From Tricholomella constricta (lineage: Eukaryota > Basidiomycota > Agaricomycetes > Agaricales > Lyophyllaceae), in contig JAACJP010000006.1 of assembly GCA_013368375.1 (NCBI GenBank), positions 620,001-684,000 of the forward strand: DNA of 64,000 nt. The letters run 5' to 3'. The notes beneath the pieces were generated by a model. That model saw only the letters and a program-made list of their open reading frames with translations, had not been told where the DNA came from and ran no database searches. Numbering within the stretch: position 1 is the stretch's first letter; each line of letters opens with the position of its first letter. Below are positions 31,110 to 40,812 of this stretch, one piece after another. The position numbers were made by a program, and so were the translations under genes.

Positions 31110-33598
31110 TGTAATGTCATTCCACTTCAGCAATTATACAAGGCAGTAAGTAAGAGTAGAAAAATTAATTTGTAAAGAGAACTAAGGATACGATTCTGCT
31201 ACTTTGAGAACTTCCACCAACCCTGTGCCATTCTTGCGCTGCAAGAAATCGCAGAACCCACGAGGCGTAAACTGATGCTCATATCGCTCACGAATAAACC
31301 TAAGAGCAAGTTGAATGTTCCAGCGGTGTTTTGCGGCAAGCTTCTCCACCAAATTCACAACCTTGCTTCGCCGAGAGGCTTCTGTCTTTGTGCGTTCGAT
31401 GTTCCTCTTCCATCTTGCTCCCCAAGTGATGTTCAATTCACGCACGTCCATTGAGCCCATCAGAATACTCGTCCCAGATGTGCGTGATTTTAGTGACGGC
31501 CTGAAATTCATAGTGGGGGAGCCAGGTTTCTGATGATGAAATCCAGTCCCATTTGTGTGCTCGAAGACGCGCCTCAGGATATTTCTTCCCAAGCTCGAAC
31601 CAAGCCGTCGTTGAAAGCGATGGAGTAGGTGAAGGTGTAGGCAGGATTGGGAGGACTGGGTTAGCAATAAGAGGTGTTGACAAAGGCGGAGGCGGAGGGG
31701 ACATCGAGAAGAGTGGTGGGGCAAACGGCGAACTGGAAGACATATCAACCTCCGTTTCTAAAGGTGACCTCGAGGCATCTGGCTGGCCCACGAGGGGGAC
31801 TGTGGAAGTTGCAGCTAGAGGTTGGAATGAAGACTGAGTGGACGTCATTGAAGGGGGAGGGTGGACTGGAGATAACGTCAGACTACAAGGAACAGAGGCA
31901 GATTATTGATACAAACCAAAATCATTGACATCGACGTGTCTTGTCCTTCTTTGGCGTGAGCGCGCCTGCGAAGTGGTACAAGCAAACTCCTCCAGCTGTC
32001 TCTCCATCCGGTCCTGGTAAGCCCGATTCTCTGCTCGTTCCCGCTCCTGCTCGAGTGAGAAGTTGGTGACAACCCCCCGAAGAGACTCAACCAGGTGCCC
32101 TGGCAGGTTTTTCAAAACCAGGGCTGCTTCCTCTTCTGCTCGCTTGATCCGTGCTCCTGCAGCTGCAGTGTACACGCGAAAGGCTAGTGTGTTGAAAGGA
32201 GGATATTCGAAGAGCGAGCAGTCTGGGTGGCTCGAGTAGAGTACTGCTGCATCTTGAAGGAGAACTGTGCGAAACCAAATTAAGAGTTGCAGGAAGTGCC
32301 AGAGGGCAATATCCTGTGATAGCCGGTCGGCCGACGTTCATCGAGCACATCAATTTCTGCCTCCACCCATGGGAAGAGCGCATCGGAAAGCTCACGCGGA
32401 GGATCTAAAAAATGTCATCTTGTCATTGAAGATATGCGGTGAGATTATCGAGTTAAAAGCTTACCGAAGCAAGCACGGGGCACAAAGTATGTCTCAGGCT
32501 TACGCCCGTTGAACATTGCTGCGCCAAGTAGTGCGTCGACTGGTAGGGTCCGGTCATAGCACCTCCGAAATGAACCACTCTCGCTCCACCCTCCAAGGGC
32601 CTTCGTGACGTCGCTACTCGCTCCGTTCTCGCGTGCTATCCTTGCAGACGAAGTGCGTCCACCATGAGTCACTTTGCTGATGTGCACGTTATTCTTCGCA
32701 TGCAGGAGGTTGACTCGATCACGGTGGTCTAAAAAGATAGGTTAGTCGAGCAGCAGGGAATCATGTCCCACATGGGTGCTTACTGTCGTAAGACATGGCT
32801 TTTGAGATACTACTGGTTGAAAAGACGTAGTGCTCATACCATTCACGTCTGCCGTACTCCCCGTATCCGGGGTCTTCGAAGTTGGGCTTGAAATTCGGTA
32901 CAGGCGTGTTCAAAACGTGAAAGATTGCGAAAAAGAGCATGGCCAGGGCACCGACAGGACACAATGCAACGAAACGGTGACGGAAGGCACCGTGTTCATC
33001 GACTCGCCCGTCCTGATTAGTCTTGGCATTATCAGCAAGAATTACAAGAGCCTATCAAATAACGAACGTCAGATGTGGGTGAGACAGATTTGAGGTGAAG
33101 CACGGAAGCACACCTTAACTTCTGCACCAAGGTGGATATCATTCATCGGCACGTCAACAGAAAAAAGATCAGACCAAAGCAGATCTCGCGAGCTGTCTCC
33201 TCGGAAGGCAATACTCGACGAGACCAACAGCATTGCTCGATCACGTACACCAACAAAGGTTTGACGTGGGCCCGAGAAGTTCTTCAGGCACCAGATAGAG
33301 CATTGGATAAGTTGCTCTCTTGTGTAAGTGTCTGTACAACATGCATAAGAAAGATGTAGAGGATAGCTAGTCAGTCAGAATGAACATACCCGCAATAGTG
33401 CCTGCAGCTTTCAGGGCCTGTGATTTCTCGACACGCATTGGCTCGTTGTGGGATATGGCATCCTCAAACTTCTTGATTCGTTCATCCCAACGAAGCGGGT
33501 GCTGGGCATCGGAATCGTTGGGGTAGTCACTCTGGTGGTTCAGCCGGTGGTGTTCGAGGGCAGAAATCACTTGTTTGAGGTGGGAACGTCCGACGAAC

Positions 33599-33603
33599 GA
33601 GCC
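33599..33603. repeat. Target-site duplication (GAGCC), left side of solo LTR
   Basis: GAGCC precedes the LTR and recurs at 34060-34064 directly after it. Five bases is standard for LTR-retrotransposon integration. Confidence 0.9.
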
Positions 33604-34059
33604 TGTTAGAGGACGTCCGGATGGGCAAAGGCGAGCGACGAGCTACAAGCCGGCGCGAGCCAAGAGGGTCCTGAATGCAGTCAAGTGAGCAATCAACAGT
33701 GCGAAACGTGAGGAGGGCGACGAGAGAGCAAGCTAAGAGTCGATCAATGTATAAACCCGAAGATACTGTTATTGTTCAGGTTGGAGATATTCTATCTCCA
33801 ACCCAGGCTTATATACTACATCGCCGAGCCGGTGACTAAGGCGGTATGTAAAGGCGCTGACTACTGATGAGTAACAATTGTCCAGCTGACTGATAGGAAT
33901 CTAAGTAGTGGTGTCGGTGTGGGAGTAATGGCTACGAAAGGGGCGTAAGAACAGTATGGCGGTCAGCAAGTATGTCTAAGGCGGGGGCCATGGGGGCCGA
34001 TGACATTGAACGAGAGACTAAGCGATAATAGGAGTGGGCGCACGGTGCAGCCCCTTACA
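33604..34059 (-). mobile_element. Solo LTR (456 bp) inserted in the Crypton gene
   Basis: The element runs TGTTAGAG...CCTTACA on the plus strand, with the TG...CA ends of an LTR, and is bordered by perfect GAGCC duplications. On the minus strand a TATATAAGCC box (about 33813-33822) precedes a hairpin (about 33779-33801, 10-bp perfect arms around TTC), which suggests transcription toward lower coordinates. No internal retrotransposon sequence remains, so it is what is left after LTR-LTR recombination. Taking out the LTR and one duplication copy puts the two flanking Crypton segments back in one reading frame. Confidence 0.93.
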
Positions 34060-34064
34060 GAGCC
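34060..34064. repeat. Target-site duplication (GAGCC), right side of solo LTR
   Basis: This is the exact copy of 33599-33603 on the other side of the LTR. Confidence 0.9.
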
Positions 34065-34617
34065 TTCAATGATCGTAGTCTTGCTTCCCTGCTTACGCTA
34101 AAGGAGAAAAGGTGAGTACAGTTCAGCAATGAGGAGGAGGAGAGCGACACGGCACCTTTGGGCGAGTAGCCTCGTAATCAAGATACATCATCACTTTTGC
34201 TGCGGTAATGGGAAATGAGGGGAGGACCTCTCGTGTTGGATCGGCAGTTACCACACGAGGCTGATAGACCGTATCCCACCAGAGCTGGTAGGCAGAGACA
34301 TGCCTCCCATAAGATACCCTGGTGCCCTTATCTTCCTGCTCTCTTTCGGCATATTCCTTTTGCTTCTAATGAGCTTCGGCATGCAGCAACTCCTTTGAAT
34401 GCTGGGCACGGTCAGGCAACGAGGTCACAGGTGTTGCAGTCGTAACTACGGCTTGTACAGGAGGGCTTGAATCAAACAGAAGAGGCGGCGGCGGGGGCAC
34501 GTAGGGAACAAACTGGACTTCGACACCGGTCAGTCGAGTTTGTTTGCGGCTGAGCGGGCTCTGGGCCTGGCCAGGGTCGAGGCGAACAGCTTTTGGTGGT
34601 GTAGTAGGGAGACTCAT

Positions 34618-35056
34618 GCTTCTTCAGAAGAAATCAGCACACGAATCAGCACACGATGCATGATAGTGAGTGGGATACACAAACAGGGCTTACATAGTTA
34701 ATGGATAATTATGTTGAGGGAGTGGGAGTGGACGTCGTCGTCAAGACAGCTGAAGTCGAGTTGAGCTGGCTTCAGCGGATCCGAAATTTGATGTGTGAAG
34801 AGACGAAACGAAAAAACACGCACATTATGCTGGATACTAAGGTAAGGAGTCCTGGCTTGCCGTCAATCAGCGCCTGATCATGTCAATGTGACGGCGTGCG
34901 CGAGACGGGGATGTAGACGGGAACGGGGAAACGGGGATGTCACAAAGATTGCGAAAAAAAATGCCAGCACCGTGCAATTATAGGGTCGAGGTTTCGTCCG
35001 CGAAAAAATGGCCTAAAAATTTGACCCGGGTTTATCTGAGAGCAACGCGACGTTCA
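34618..35056. other. Non-coding stretch upstream of the Crypton start
   Basis: This sequence may include the Crypton promoter and one end of the element. No gene, inverted repeat or duplication was seen that would define the Crypton boundary. Confidence 0.35.
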
Positions 35057-35325
35057 GAAATCAACGCGTGTGTCATCGCATTGCGCAACGTGATGCTGAC
35101 CAGAGAGGGCAATCCCTTGATCCTTCTTCGTGTTGTTGCCTCTGAGGCGCGCGAAGGACGGGAGTCTGAGTATGGAGGACAAGAGCAATGAAATCAACGC
35201 GCGGCTTCGTCGCATTGCACAACGCGGTGATGCTCACCGGAGAGGGCAGTCCCTTCAACTTGATCCTTCTTCGAGTTGTTTGAGGTGCGCGAAAAGGATC
35301 AGAGTCTGAGTACGGAGGACAAGAG
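35057..35325. repeat. Tandem repeat, two copies of about 133 bp
   Basis: Copy 1 starts at 35057 and copy 2 at 35190; both begin GAAATCAACGCG and end GGAGGACAAGAG. They share blocks such as TCATCGCATTG/TCGTCGCATTG, GTGATGCT and AGAGGGCA(A/G)TCCCTT, with scattered substitutions and a few small indels. The repeat lies between the Crypton and the tyrosine-recombinase retrotransposon and could belong to either one's terminal region (not established). Confidence 0.75.
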
Positions 35326-35943
35326 CGCAAAATGTGTGAAATAATAGACAATTTATTGGGGCGTAAGGGATATCAGTATCTGGTAATCGGTACAGGAGAG
35401 TCTTGCTCGTTAGGGGGTCGCGCGCGTTTGGCGGGAATGGAAGCCTGAGAGAGAGAGAGCGAGGAGAGCCTTCTTTCTTCTTCGTTTGGGTGTGTGCTGC
35501 AGCGCGTCGTCTTTTTTTTCGTGTGAACGTTTGTTGATGGTGCTGAGCACACGAGCACACGGCGGGGGAGGGCGGCGGCAGACGGGCGGCGAGCGGCGAG
35601 TGCGAGCAGAGAAGCGAAGACAAGAGAAGACGACGAACGGCCGTGGTGCAGGAGACAGGCTCGCGGGCTTGACGCTTGCACGGGCTTGGGGGCGTTGGGG
35701 CCGAAGATGCCGCTCCGTCACGCGATTGACGAGCCGAGAGGGGGAGCCGAGACACTGTTCGGACCCGGGAGTATCTGAGTGTATTGGGCTGGTGACGCCG
35801 CTTGGCTTACGCGGGGGTCACCGGCGAGGTCAACAGCGCTGGCCGGTAACCCGGTGTATACTCTATATACTTTGTTAGGAGATCGGTTGTGAGACATCTC
35901 TCTCAACCGCGTTCACCCACTTGCTTAAAATTTGTCTACATAA
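35326..35943. other. Leader or terminal region of the DIRS/Ngaro-like retrotransposon
   Basis: This GC-rich stretch has simple sequence (GAGAGAGAGAG near 35445) and several overlapping Arg/Ser/Pro-rich frames without family resemblance. A TATA-like TATATAC lies near 35865, followed by a short imperfect hairpin (GGTTGTGAGA...TCTCTCAACC, about 35885-35910) just before the gag ATG. It probably contains the 5' repeat of the element, but I could not find the matching downstream repeat. Confidence 0.4.
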
Positions 35944-37422
35944 ATGCCCACTCAGCTCCCTAATGCCGGCATCCTGGGTCCCATACCCGAGGATTTTGAC
36001 TTTGAGGCGCACTTGGCGCTTCCCGACGTTTTGATGGTTCCTGACATCCCTCTTCAAACGCGCATCACGCGCAACGTCGAAATCGAGAAATTTAATAACA
36101 ACAGTATCTTCAAAACCGTTACAGCGAAGGAGACTCCTTGCCCTCGCCCTGAGGGACTCGACATTGGACCTCCTCTCAAGCGTGGTTATGCCTTCACGAA
36201 TGAGGAGTTCCGAGAGCTGATCGATAGCGAGACTCTTTGCTCTACCTTGAGCCCCCTCTCGGTGTCTCTGGTCCGTTACGTTGAGGGTGAATGCGCGCGC
36301 TTGAAGAAAGTCGCTGAGGTGGGCAGGCAATTGGAGAAAGATAAAGAGAAGGAAGGTGAAACGAAGATGCGTACAAAACTTCTTGGTAGCATGCAGCTCG
36401 TTGATCCGATGAAGCGGGTGCCTGCGCAACGGGACCGAATCACTATCCCGACCACCTACCTGTTGTGCATTAAAAACAAGTTGTGCCCGCCGCTCACCTT
36501 TTTCACGAATGAGCGCATCGAGACAGCCAACTACTCGCCGCAAGACGTACACTTCAAACTTCTCCGTCCTTGGGCCGATGAAGACTCGTCGGAGAAGGTT
36601 CAGCTTCTCGACATGCCGAAGATGATTTCACTCTGGGGCGCCGACGACTCTCATGCTTGTCTTACCCCCTATCGCTTCGTTGAAGCGTCTAATAATCTCC
36701 TTACGGCCCTTGAACTCTTGTGCAATCCCACGTCTTCGGCCTCGTCTACTTTGGACTCGGCCTCGCCTCCTACACCTGTCTCGGACCTCTCTTATGCGAG
36801 CGAGTATAAAAAACATCGGGATTTCTTTACTCAGCTCGATAATTTCGAGGTTACTTATCCTGACTGGTACCCCTTCGAAGTCAAGGCACGTAGAGATATA
36901 CTCAAAGGGATTCTCTTCGACTGGGATGCTTATGCCTCAGAGGTCCTCTTGCGTGTTCGCCTTGGGGAACTTGAAAGGGAACACCGTTCTCACTTTTCGG
37001 GCCCTAAGCGCTCCCCGGATCGTGAGGCGTACCCGTCGAACAAGGCTCCACGGCTCTCCCGTATCGAAGGATCATCTCCCTCTCGCTTGCGCCAGTCCTT
37101 TCGGTCCGGCCCGTCCAGGGCTCCTCAATGCCTCATCTGTGCTAAAGGCCACTCCTACCGTGACCACCCTTCGGGCACGTCCGCATTCGAAGACGGTAAA
37201 CCCTTCTTCTCGCGCTACCGAGACAATGCCCTCTGGACCTCCAAGCCATACAAAGGAAGCTCGCCCAAGAGAATCTGTACCTTATATAACCTCAACAGAT
37301 TCTGTGACAACCGCCACGGTCCAGATGCGGTTCATGCCTGTTCACTTTGCGGAGCTCAACACGCTGCCTTCGAGTGTAGCTCCGCGTGTGATCGGACCTT
37401 TGACGGCTTTATACAAGCCTGA
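35944..37422 (+). CDS. Gag-like protein of the YR retrotransposon
   Basis: The 492-residue frame starts MPTQLPNAGILGP and has a mostly helical, charged N-terminal two thirds. The C-terminus has two Cys/His clusters: CLICAKGHSYRDH near residues 395-410, and CTLYNLNRFCDN...HACSLCG...CSSAC near 438-485. Such clusters are typical nucleic-acid-binding ends of DIRS/Ngaro Gag proteins. It ends GFIQA then TGA at 37420-37422 and overlaps the start of the pol frame by about 100 bases in another frame. Confidence 0.8.
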   Translation: MPTQLPNAGILGPIPEDFDFEAHLALPDVLMVPDIPLQTRITRNVEIEKFNNNSIFKTVTAKETPCPRPEGLDIGPPLKRGYAFTNEEFRELIDSETLCSTLSPLSVSLVRYVEGECARLKKVAEVGRQLEKDKEKEGETKMRTKLLGSMQLVDPMKRVPAQRDRITIPTTYLLCIKNKLCPPLTFFTNERIETANYSPQDVHFKLLRPWADEDSSEKVQLLDMPKMISLWGADDSHACLTPYRFVEASNNLLTALELLCNPTSSASSTLDSASPPTPVSDLSYASEYKKHRDFFTQLDNFEVTYPDWYPFEVKARRDILKGILFDWDAYASEVLLRVRLGELEREHRSHFSGPKRSPDREAYPSNKAPRLSRIEGSSPSRLRQSFRSGPSRAPQCLICAKGHSYRDHPSGTSAFEDGKPFFSRYRDNALWTSKPYKGSSPKRICTLYNLNRFCDNRHGPDAVHACSLCGAQHAAFECSSACDRTFDGFIQA

Positions 37423-39445
37423 GGTTACTCTAGCCTATCGTGATTTCACAGACGTAATCTATTCCCGTCCGCGCCTTCCTTTGTCTCGCCCAGAAGACGA
37501 CGAGTTATTCGAACGCGTTAACACTCCTTATGACGCTTCAGCTTTCGGTCGTTTCCTTGAGAAGCATAACTTAACCTCAGCCTACCCCCTACTCGTATCC
37601 AATCTCTCTCACGGTTTCTCCCTCGGCACCCTACCGCAACTGTCTTCCTCGGTCGTAATCAAAAACCACCCTTCGGTCGATGTGTATCCTCAAGCCGTCG
37701 CCGATTACCTCTCCACGGAAATCGACCTCGGTCAAATGTCTGGACCTTTCGCTCTTGACGACATCGAACGGATAATGCATGGCCCTATATACTGCTCACC
37801 TTTTATAGTTGCCGAGCAGGATGTAGGCCCGAATCTTCCACTAAAATTGCGCGTCTGTCGCAACTTATCCAAAGGTGATCCCCTTACGGGTACACCTTCT
37901 GTCAATAGTTTCATATCGAAAGACGACTTCCCAACACGATTTGATATGGCCTTTCGTGTGGCTGACGAGGTATGTGTTTTACAAACTGTTTATCTCTCCC
38001 GGTGTGCTCTCGTATGCCGATAAACTCCTATCTCCTATCTCTGACGCTCCCGGCGTCCTCCTACTCCAATCTCTGCATCTCATCTCATCTCTTCGGCGAC
38101 CTCTCGCCGCTATCTCTCTCATGACCTTCCCTACGTGGAAGCTGTCTCACCTGTGGCTATCAACTCATTCTCACCTGCCTCCTTCACGCAGGTGGCTCGG
38201 GCTCCACTAGGGACCCAAGCCATGTCTTTCGATATCAAGGCGTTTCATCGCACCTGTCCCGCACTCCCCGATCATAAGCCTTTTCTGGTGGTGTCCTTTA
38301 AAGGCGCCTTCTATATCGACCATGTCCACCCCTTCGGCACTCGCCCGGCCAGTAGTAATTCTGGTCAGGTTTCTAATGCCTCTATTGACATCTGGCACGC
38401 CGAGGCTCGACCTTCTTCACTCTTCTTAAAGTACGAGGATGACATCGAGGCTTTCCGTTATCCCGTGGATTCCGGTCCTTTTCATGACAGGCCTTACTCT
38501 TACGCTCATGATCGTGAGTCTATAATGAAACTCGTCAAGGATCTCAATATTCCCTGGCATCCAGAGAAGACGGATCCTTGCTTCTCGACGCATTTCACAT
38601 ATATCGGATTTTCTTGGGACCTTATCGCTCGTACGGTCTCACTACCCAAGAAAAAGCGTCTCAAGTATCTCGGCCGTGTCTCCAACATGCTTGATGCACA
38701 CACTACACGTCACTCCTCCTTTAGTCTTCGAGATATCCAGGTCATACATGGAACCTTGGTCCACGTCTCTTTCGTCTATCCCGAGGGGTCTTCTCACTTA
38801 CCTCCTTTATTGAACTTCATGTCAGGTCCGACCTTTTTTCTTCATCTCATACACCTTCTTATTCTCATCTCAGGTTACAAAGCCAATAACTTCGTTACTC
38901 ACCATCTTTCAGACTCCGTTGTGCATACGCTCCGTTGGTGGCTTGTCAAACTTGGCGACCCTTCGGGTTCGCGCATCTTGCGCCCCATCACCAAGATAGC
39001 GCAGATCGATGTTTTTGTCGATGCGTCGACGTCGTGGGGACTTGGTATCATTCTCGGGAACTTTTGGCACGCTCTCAAGCTTGTTGAAAACTGGAAACAG
39101 CCGAATCACGATATTTGCTGGCTCGAAGCAGTCGCCGTCAAGCTTGCAGTATCCTTTCTTGCTCAACTCGGGTTTTCGAACACCCATGTACTGATCCACT
39201 CTGATAACTACGGCGCCATAGGCGCTCACTATAAACATCGCAGTCCCAACGTTCCCATTAACCTCTGTACTCGCAGGACCTACGCTACTCTCGTCCAACA
39301 TCTTATTGTCCCCTCCTTTGTTTATGTCGAATCTGATCTAAATCCTGCTGACCCGATCTCGCGTGGAGTCTCGGGCGCCCCTAGAACTTTTATCGTGCGC
39401 TCATTCGATTTGCCGCGCGAGCTCCTACCTTTCTTCTATGCCTAA
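37325..39445 (+). CDS. Reverse transcriptase-RNase H of the YR retrotransposon, with a likely intron
   Basis: The frame starts at the ATG at 37325 inside the gag 3' end. RT motifs are PLKLRVCRNLSKGD, SVNSFISKDDFPTRFDMAF, SFDIKAFHRTCPALPDHKPF, HPFGTRPASSNSG and the catalytic Y-x-D-D in LKYEDDIEAF. RNase H follows: IDVFVDASTSWGLGIIL, CWLEAVAVKLAV, HSDNYGAIGAHY and VYVESDLNPADPISRG. It ends PFFYA then TAA at 39443-39445. Between VADE and VARAPLG lie 222 bases (37970-38191) with GTATGT and CACGCAG ends and in-frame stops. Removal restores a contiguous RT domain, so I read this as a spliceosomal intron. The reading is moderately sure; the domain assignment is firm. Confidence 0.82.
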
Positions 39446-39835
39446 CAACTCTTCAAATTGGGTTTCTTATGAAGCCGTCGACGTCGGTTTTGGGGTTTTT
39501 GCCATGCAGAAACTCCCTCCACGCACTCCGACAGTCGAAAACGCATTCCCGCAATTCGAACATCTATCGCCGCCATCCCTCCTACCTCCTAGCGATTCTA
39601 ATGATTTCACTACTCTCGAGTGCATGGCGTCACCTCCTCACACGACCTCTACTACCGTGGCTCCAGGCGTATATGTCATCCCTTCTTCTCCTCATCTTCT
39701 CGCTGCTCGCTCTCTCCCTCCACGTGCGGCCAAGGCCCCGTCAGACGATAACATTTATACATCTAGTCCCTATCGCCCTCACGCCCCCCTATATCCTCGC
39801 TCTTTGCTCACTCTCTCATCTCTTTCTTTCAGCCC

Positions 39836-40810
39836 TTGCTATATACGCGATTCCTCGATTCGCTCTCTGTCTCCACCCGCCAATCCTATGGCGCCGGACT
39901 TTTACGTTTCACTCAATTTTGTGATCGTTTACGCATTCCTGAGGACCAGCGCATGCCCGCGTCAGACCTCCTCCTCTCCGCCTTCGTTGCCGACGCCTCG
40001 GGTTCTCATTCAGGAGAATGTGTGCGCAATTGGCTGAATGGCCTGCGATCCTGGCACATTCTCAACCGCGCTGACTGGCATGGTCAAGACCCTCTCGTTC
40101 TCTCTTACAAGAAGTCTGCTGATAAACTTGGCGTCCGCTTCAAATGTCCTTCTCGCAACCCTATCACCCTCGATCACCTCCTCACCCTCTACCACCATCT
40201 AAACCTCGCAACCCATTGCGACGCCGCCGTCTGGGCCGCCGCTCTAGTTGCCTTCTGGGGCTGTCACCGTCTCGGCGAACTCCTCCCTACTTCCTCAACC
40301 TTTTCCCCGGCACTCCATGTCTCTCGTTCCTCCAATATCAAAACCTCGTATGTCAACGGTTCAAAGGTCGTCACCTTTCACCTTCCCCTCACGAAAACAT
40401 CTTCATCTGGCGACCAATGCATCCTCACTGCGACCAACAACATTTTTTGCCCAGTTTCTGCCCTTCTTCACCATTTACGTCTTAATAATATCACTTCCCA
40501 CACTCACCTTTTCGCTTTTTCTACTGATTCATCCTTCTCGATCCTCACCAAATCCCTTTTTCTTAATATGACCTCCAAAATTTTCGCCGCCCACTCCCTC
40601 GATCCCGTCTTCGGTCACAGTTACCGCATCGGCGGTACGGTCGAACTCCTCGCCGCTGGTGTACCCCCCGAAGTCGTGATGAAACTTGGCGGCTGGACTT
40701 CGCTATGCTTCCTTCACTACTGGCGTGGCTTGGATTTCTTGGTCTCTGCTGCGATTACTCGCTCCTGGGCCGCCCAACGCAACGCCTTCTCTCGACGATT
40801 TAACTTGTAA
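39836..40810 (+). CDS. Tyrosine recombinase of the YR retrotransposon
   Basis: The recombinase domain is complete. A core-binding part is present (RFLDSLSVSTRQSYGAGLLRF, ECVRNWLNGLRSWH), then the catalytic residues: Arg in FWGCHRLGELLP, H-x-x-R in GHSYRIGG, Trp in KLGGWTS and the Tyr nucleophile in FLHYWRG. It ends SRRFNL then TAA at 40808-40810. The frame is open from 39836, but no ATG marks a start there. The true N-terminus may come from the overlapping frame at 39363-39830 by splicing at the CTTTCAG near 39826-39832 or by frameshifting. This protein would integrate the circular cDNA without making a target duplication. Confidence 0.85.
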   Translation: MLYTRFLDSLSVSTRQSYGAGLLRFTQFCDRLRIPEDQRMPASDLLLSAFVADASGSHSGECVRNWLNGLRSWHILNRADWHGQDPLVLSYKKSADKLGVRFKCPSRNPITLDHLLTLYHHLNLATHCDAAVWAAALVAFWGCHRLGELLPTSSTFSPALHVSRSSNIKTSYVNGSKVVTFHLPLTKTSSSGDQCILTATNNIFCPVSALLHHLRLNNITSHTHLFAFSTDSSFSILTKSLFLNMTSKIFAAHSLDPVFGHSYRIGGTVELLAAGVPPEVVMKLGGWTSLCFLHYWRGLDFLVSAAITRSWAAQRNAFSRRFNL

Positions 40811-40812
40811 TC
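40805..40812. repeat. Target-site duplication (TTGTAATC), left side of hAT-like element
   Basis: TTGTAATC overlaps the TAA stop of the recombinase frame and recurs exactly at 41482-41489. Eight bases fits the hAT superfamily. Confidence 0.9.

Larger units (their letters stand above)
31182..34617 (-). pseudogene. Crypton-type tyrosine-recombinase transposase with GCR1_C-like tail, disrupted
   Basis: Cryptons are DNA transposons that use a tyrosine recombinase; the yeast centromere protein Ndc10 shares this fold. From the ATG at 34617 the frame covers a Pro-rich N-terminus, a block ending YQLWWDTVYQPRVVTADP, and a helical block with HLKQVISALEHHRLNH. The recombinase region follows: CPVGALAMLFFAIFHVLN, REWYEHYVF, and the catalytic part VTHGGRTSSARIA...GGWSESGSFRRCYDR (H-x-x-R, W, Tyr). 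The tail after 31850 has WDWISSSETWLPHYEFQAV and RWKRNIERT, typical of a GCR1_C DNA-binding domain, and ends at 31182. Three lesions are visible: a TAG at 34366-34368, a solo LTR at 33604-34059, and a probable one-base loss near 32308. No terminal repeats are expected for this class and none were found. Confidence 0.82.
35944..40810 (+). mobile_element. Tyrosine-recombinase retrotransposon (DIRS/Ngaro-like), coding part
   Basis: Three consecutive plus-strand coding regions encode Gag, reverse transcriptase plus RNase H, and a tyrosine recombinase. This gene set, without an integrase or aspartic protease, defines YR retrotransposons. No DAM-type methyltransferase was seen between RNase H and the recombinase, which favours Ngaro over DIRS proper. 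All three frames are long and open. The element's true ends (split direct or inverted repeats) are not resolved; the last stop codon is directly followed by a hAT-like insertion, and the original 3' region continues at 41490. Confidence 0.88.

Noticed and set aside
35255..35755. Overlapping minus-strand Ser/Pro/Arg-rich frames
   Set aside because: Three frames are open at once owing to base composition and simple repeats; more likely terminal DNA of the retrotransposon.
37970..38191. Reading the RT gap as pseudogene stop codons instead of an intron
   Set aside because: Stops are confined to a stretch with good splice borders, and the flanking RT motifs join perfectly without it.
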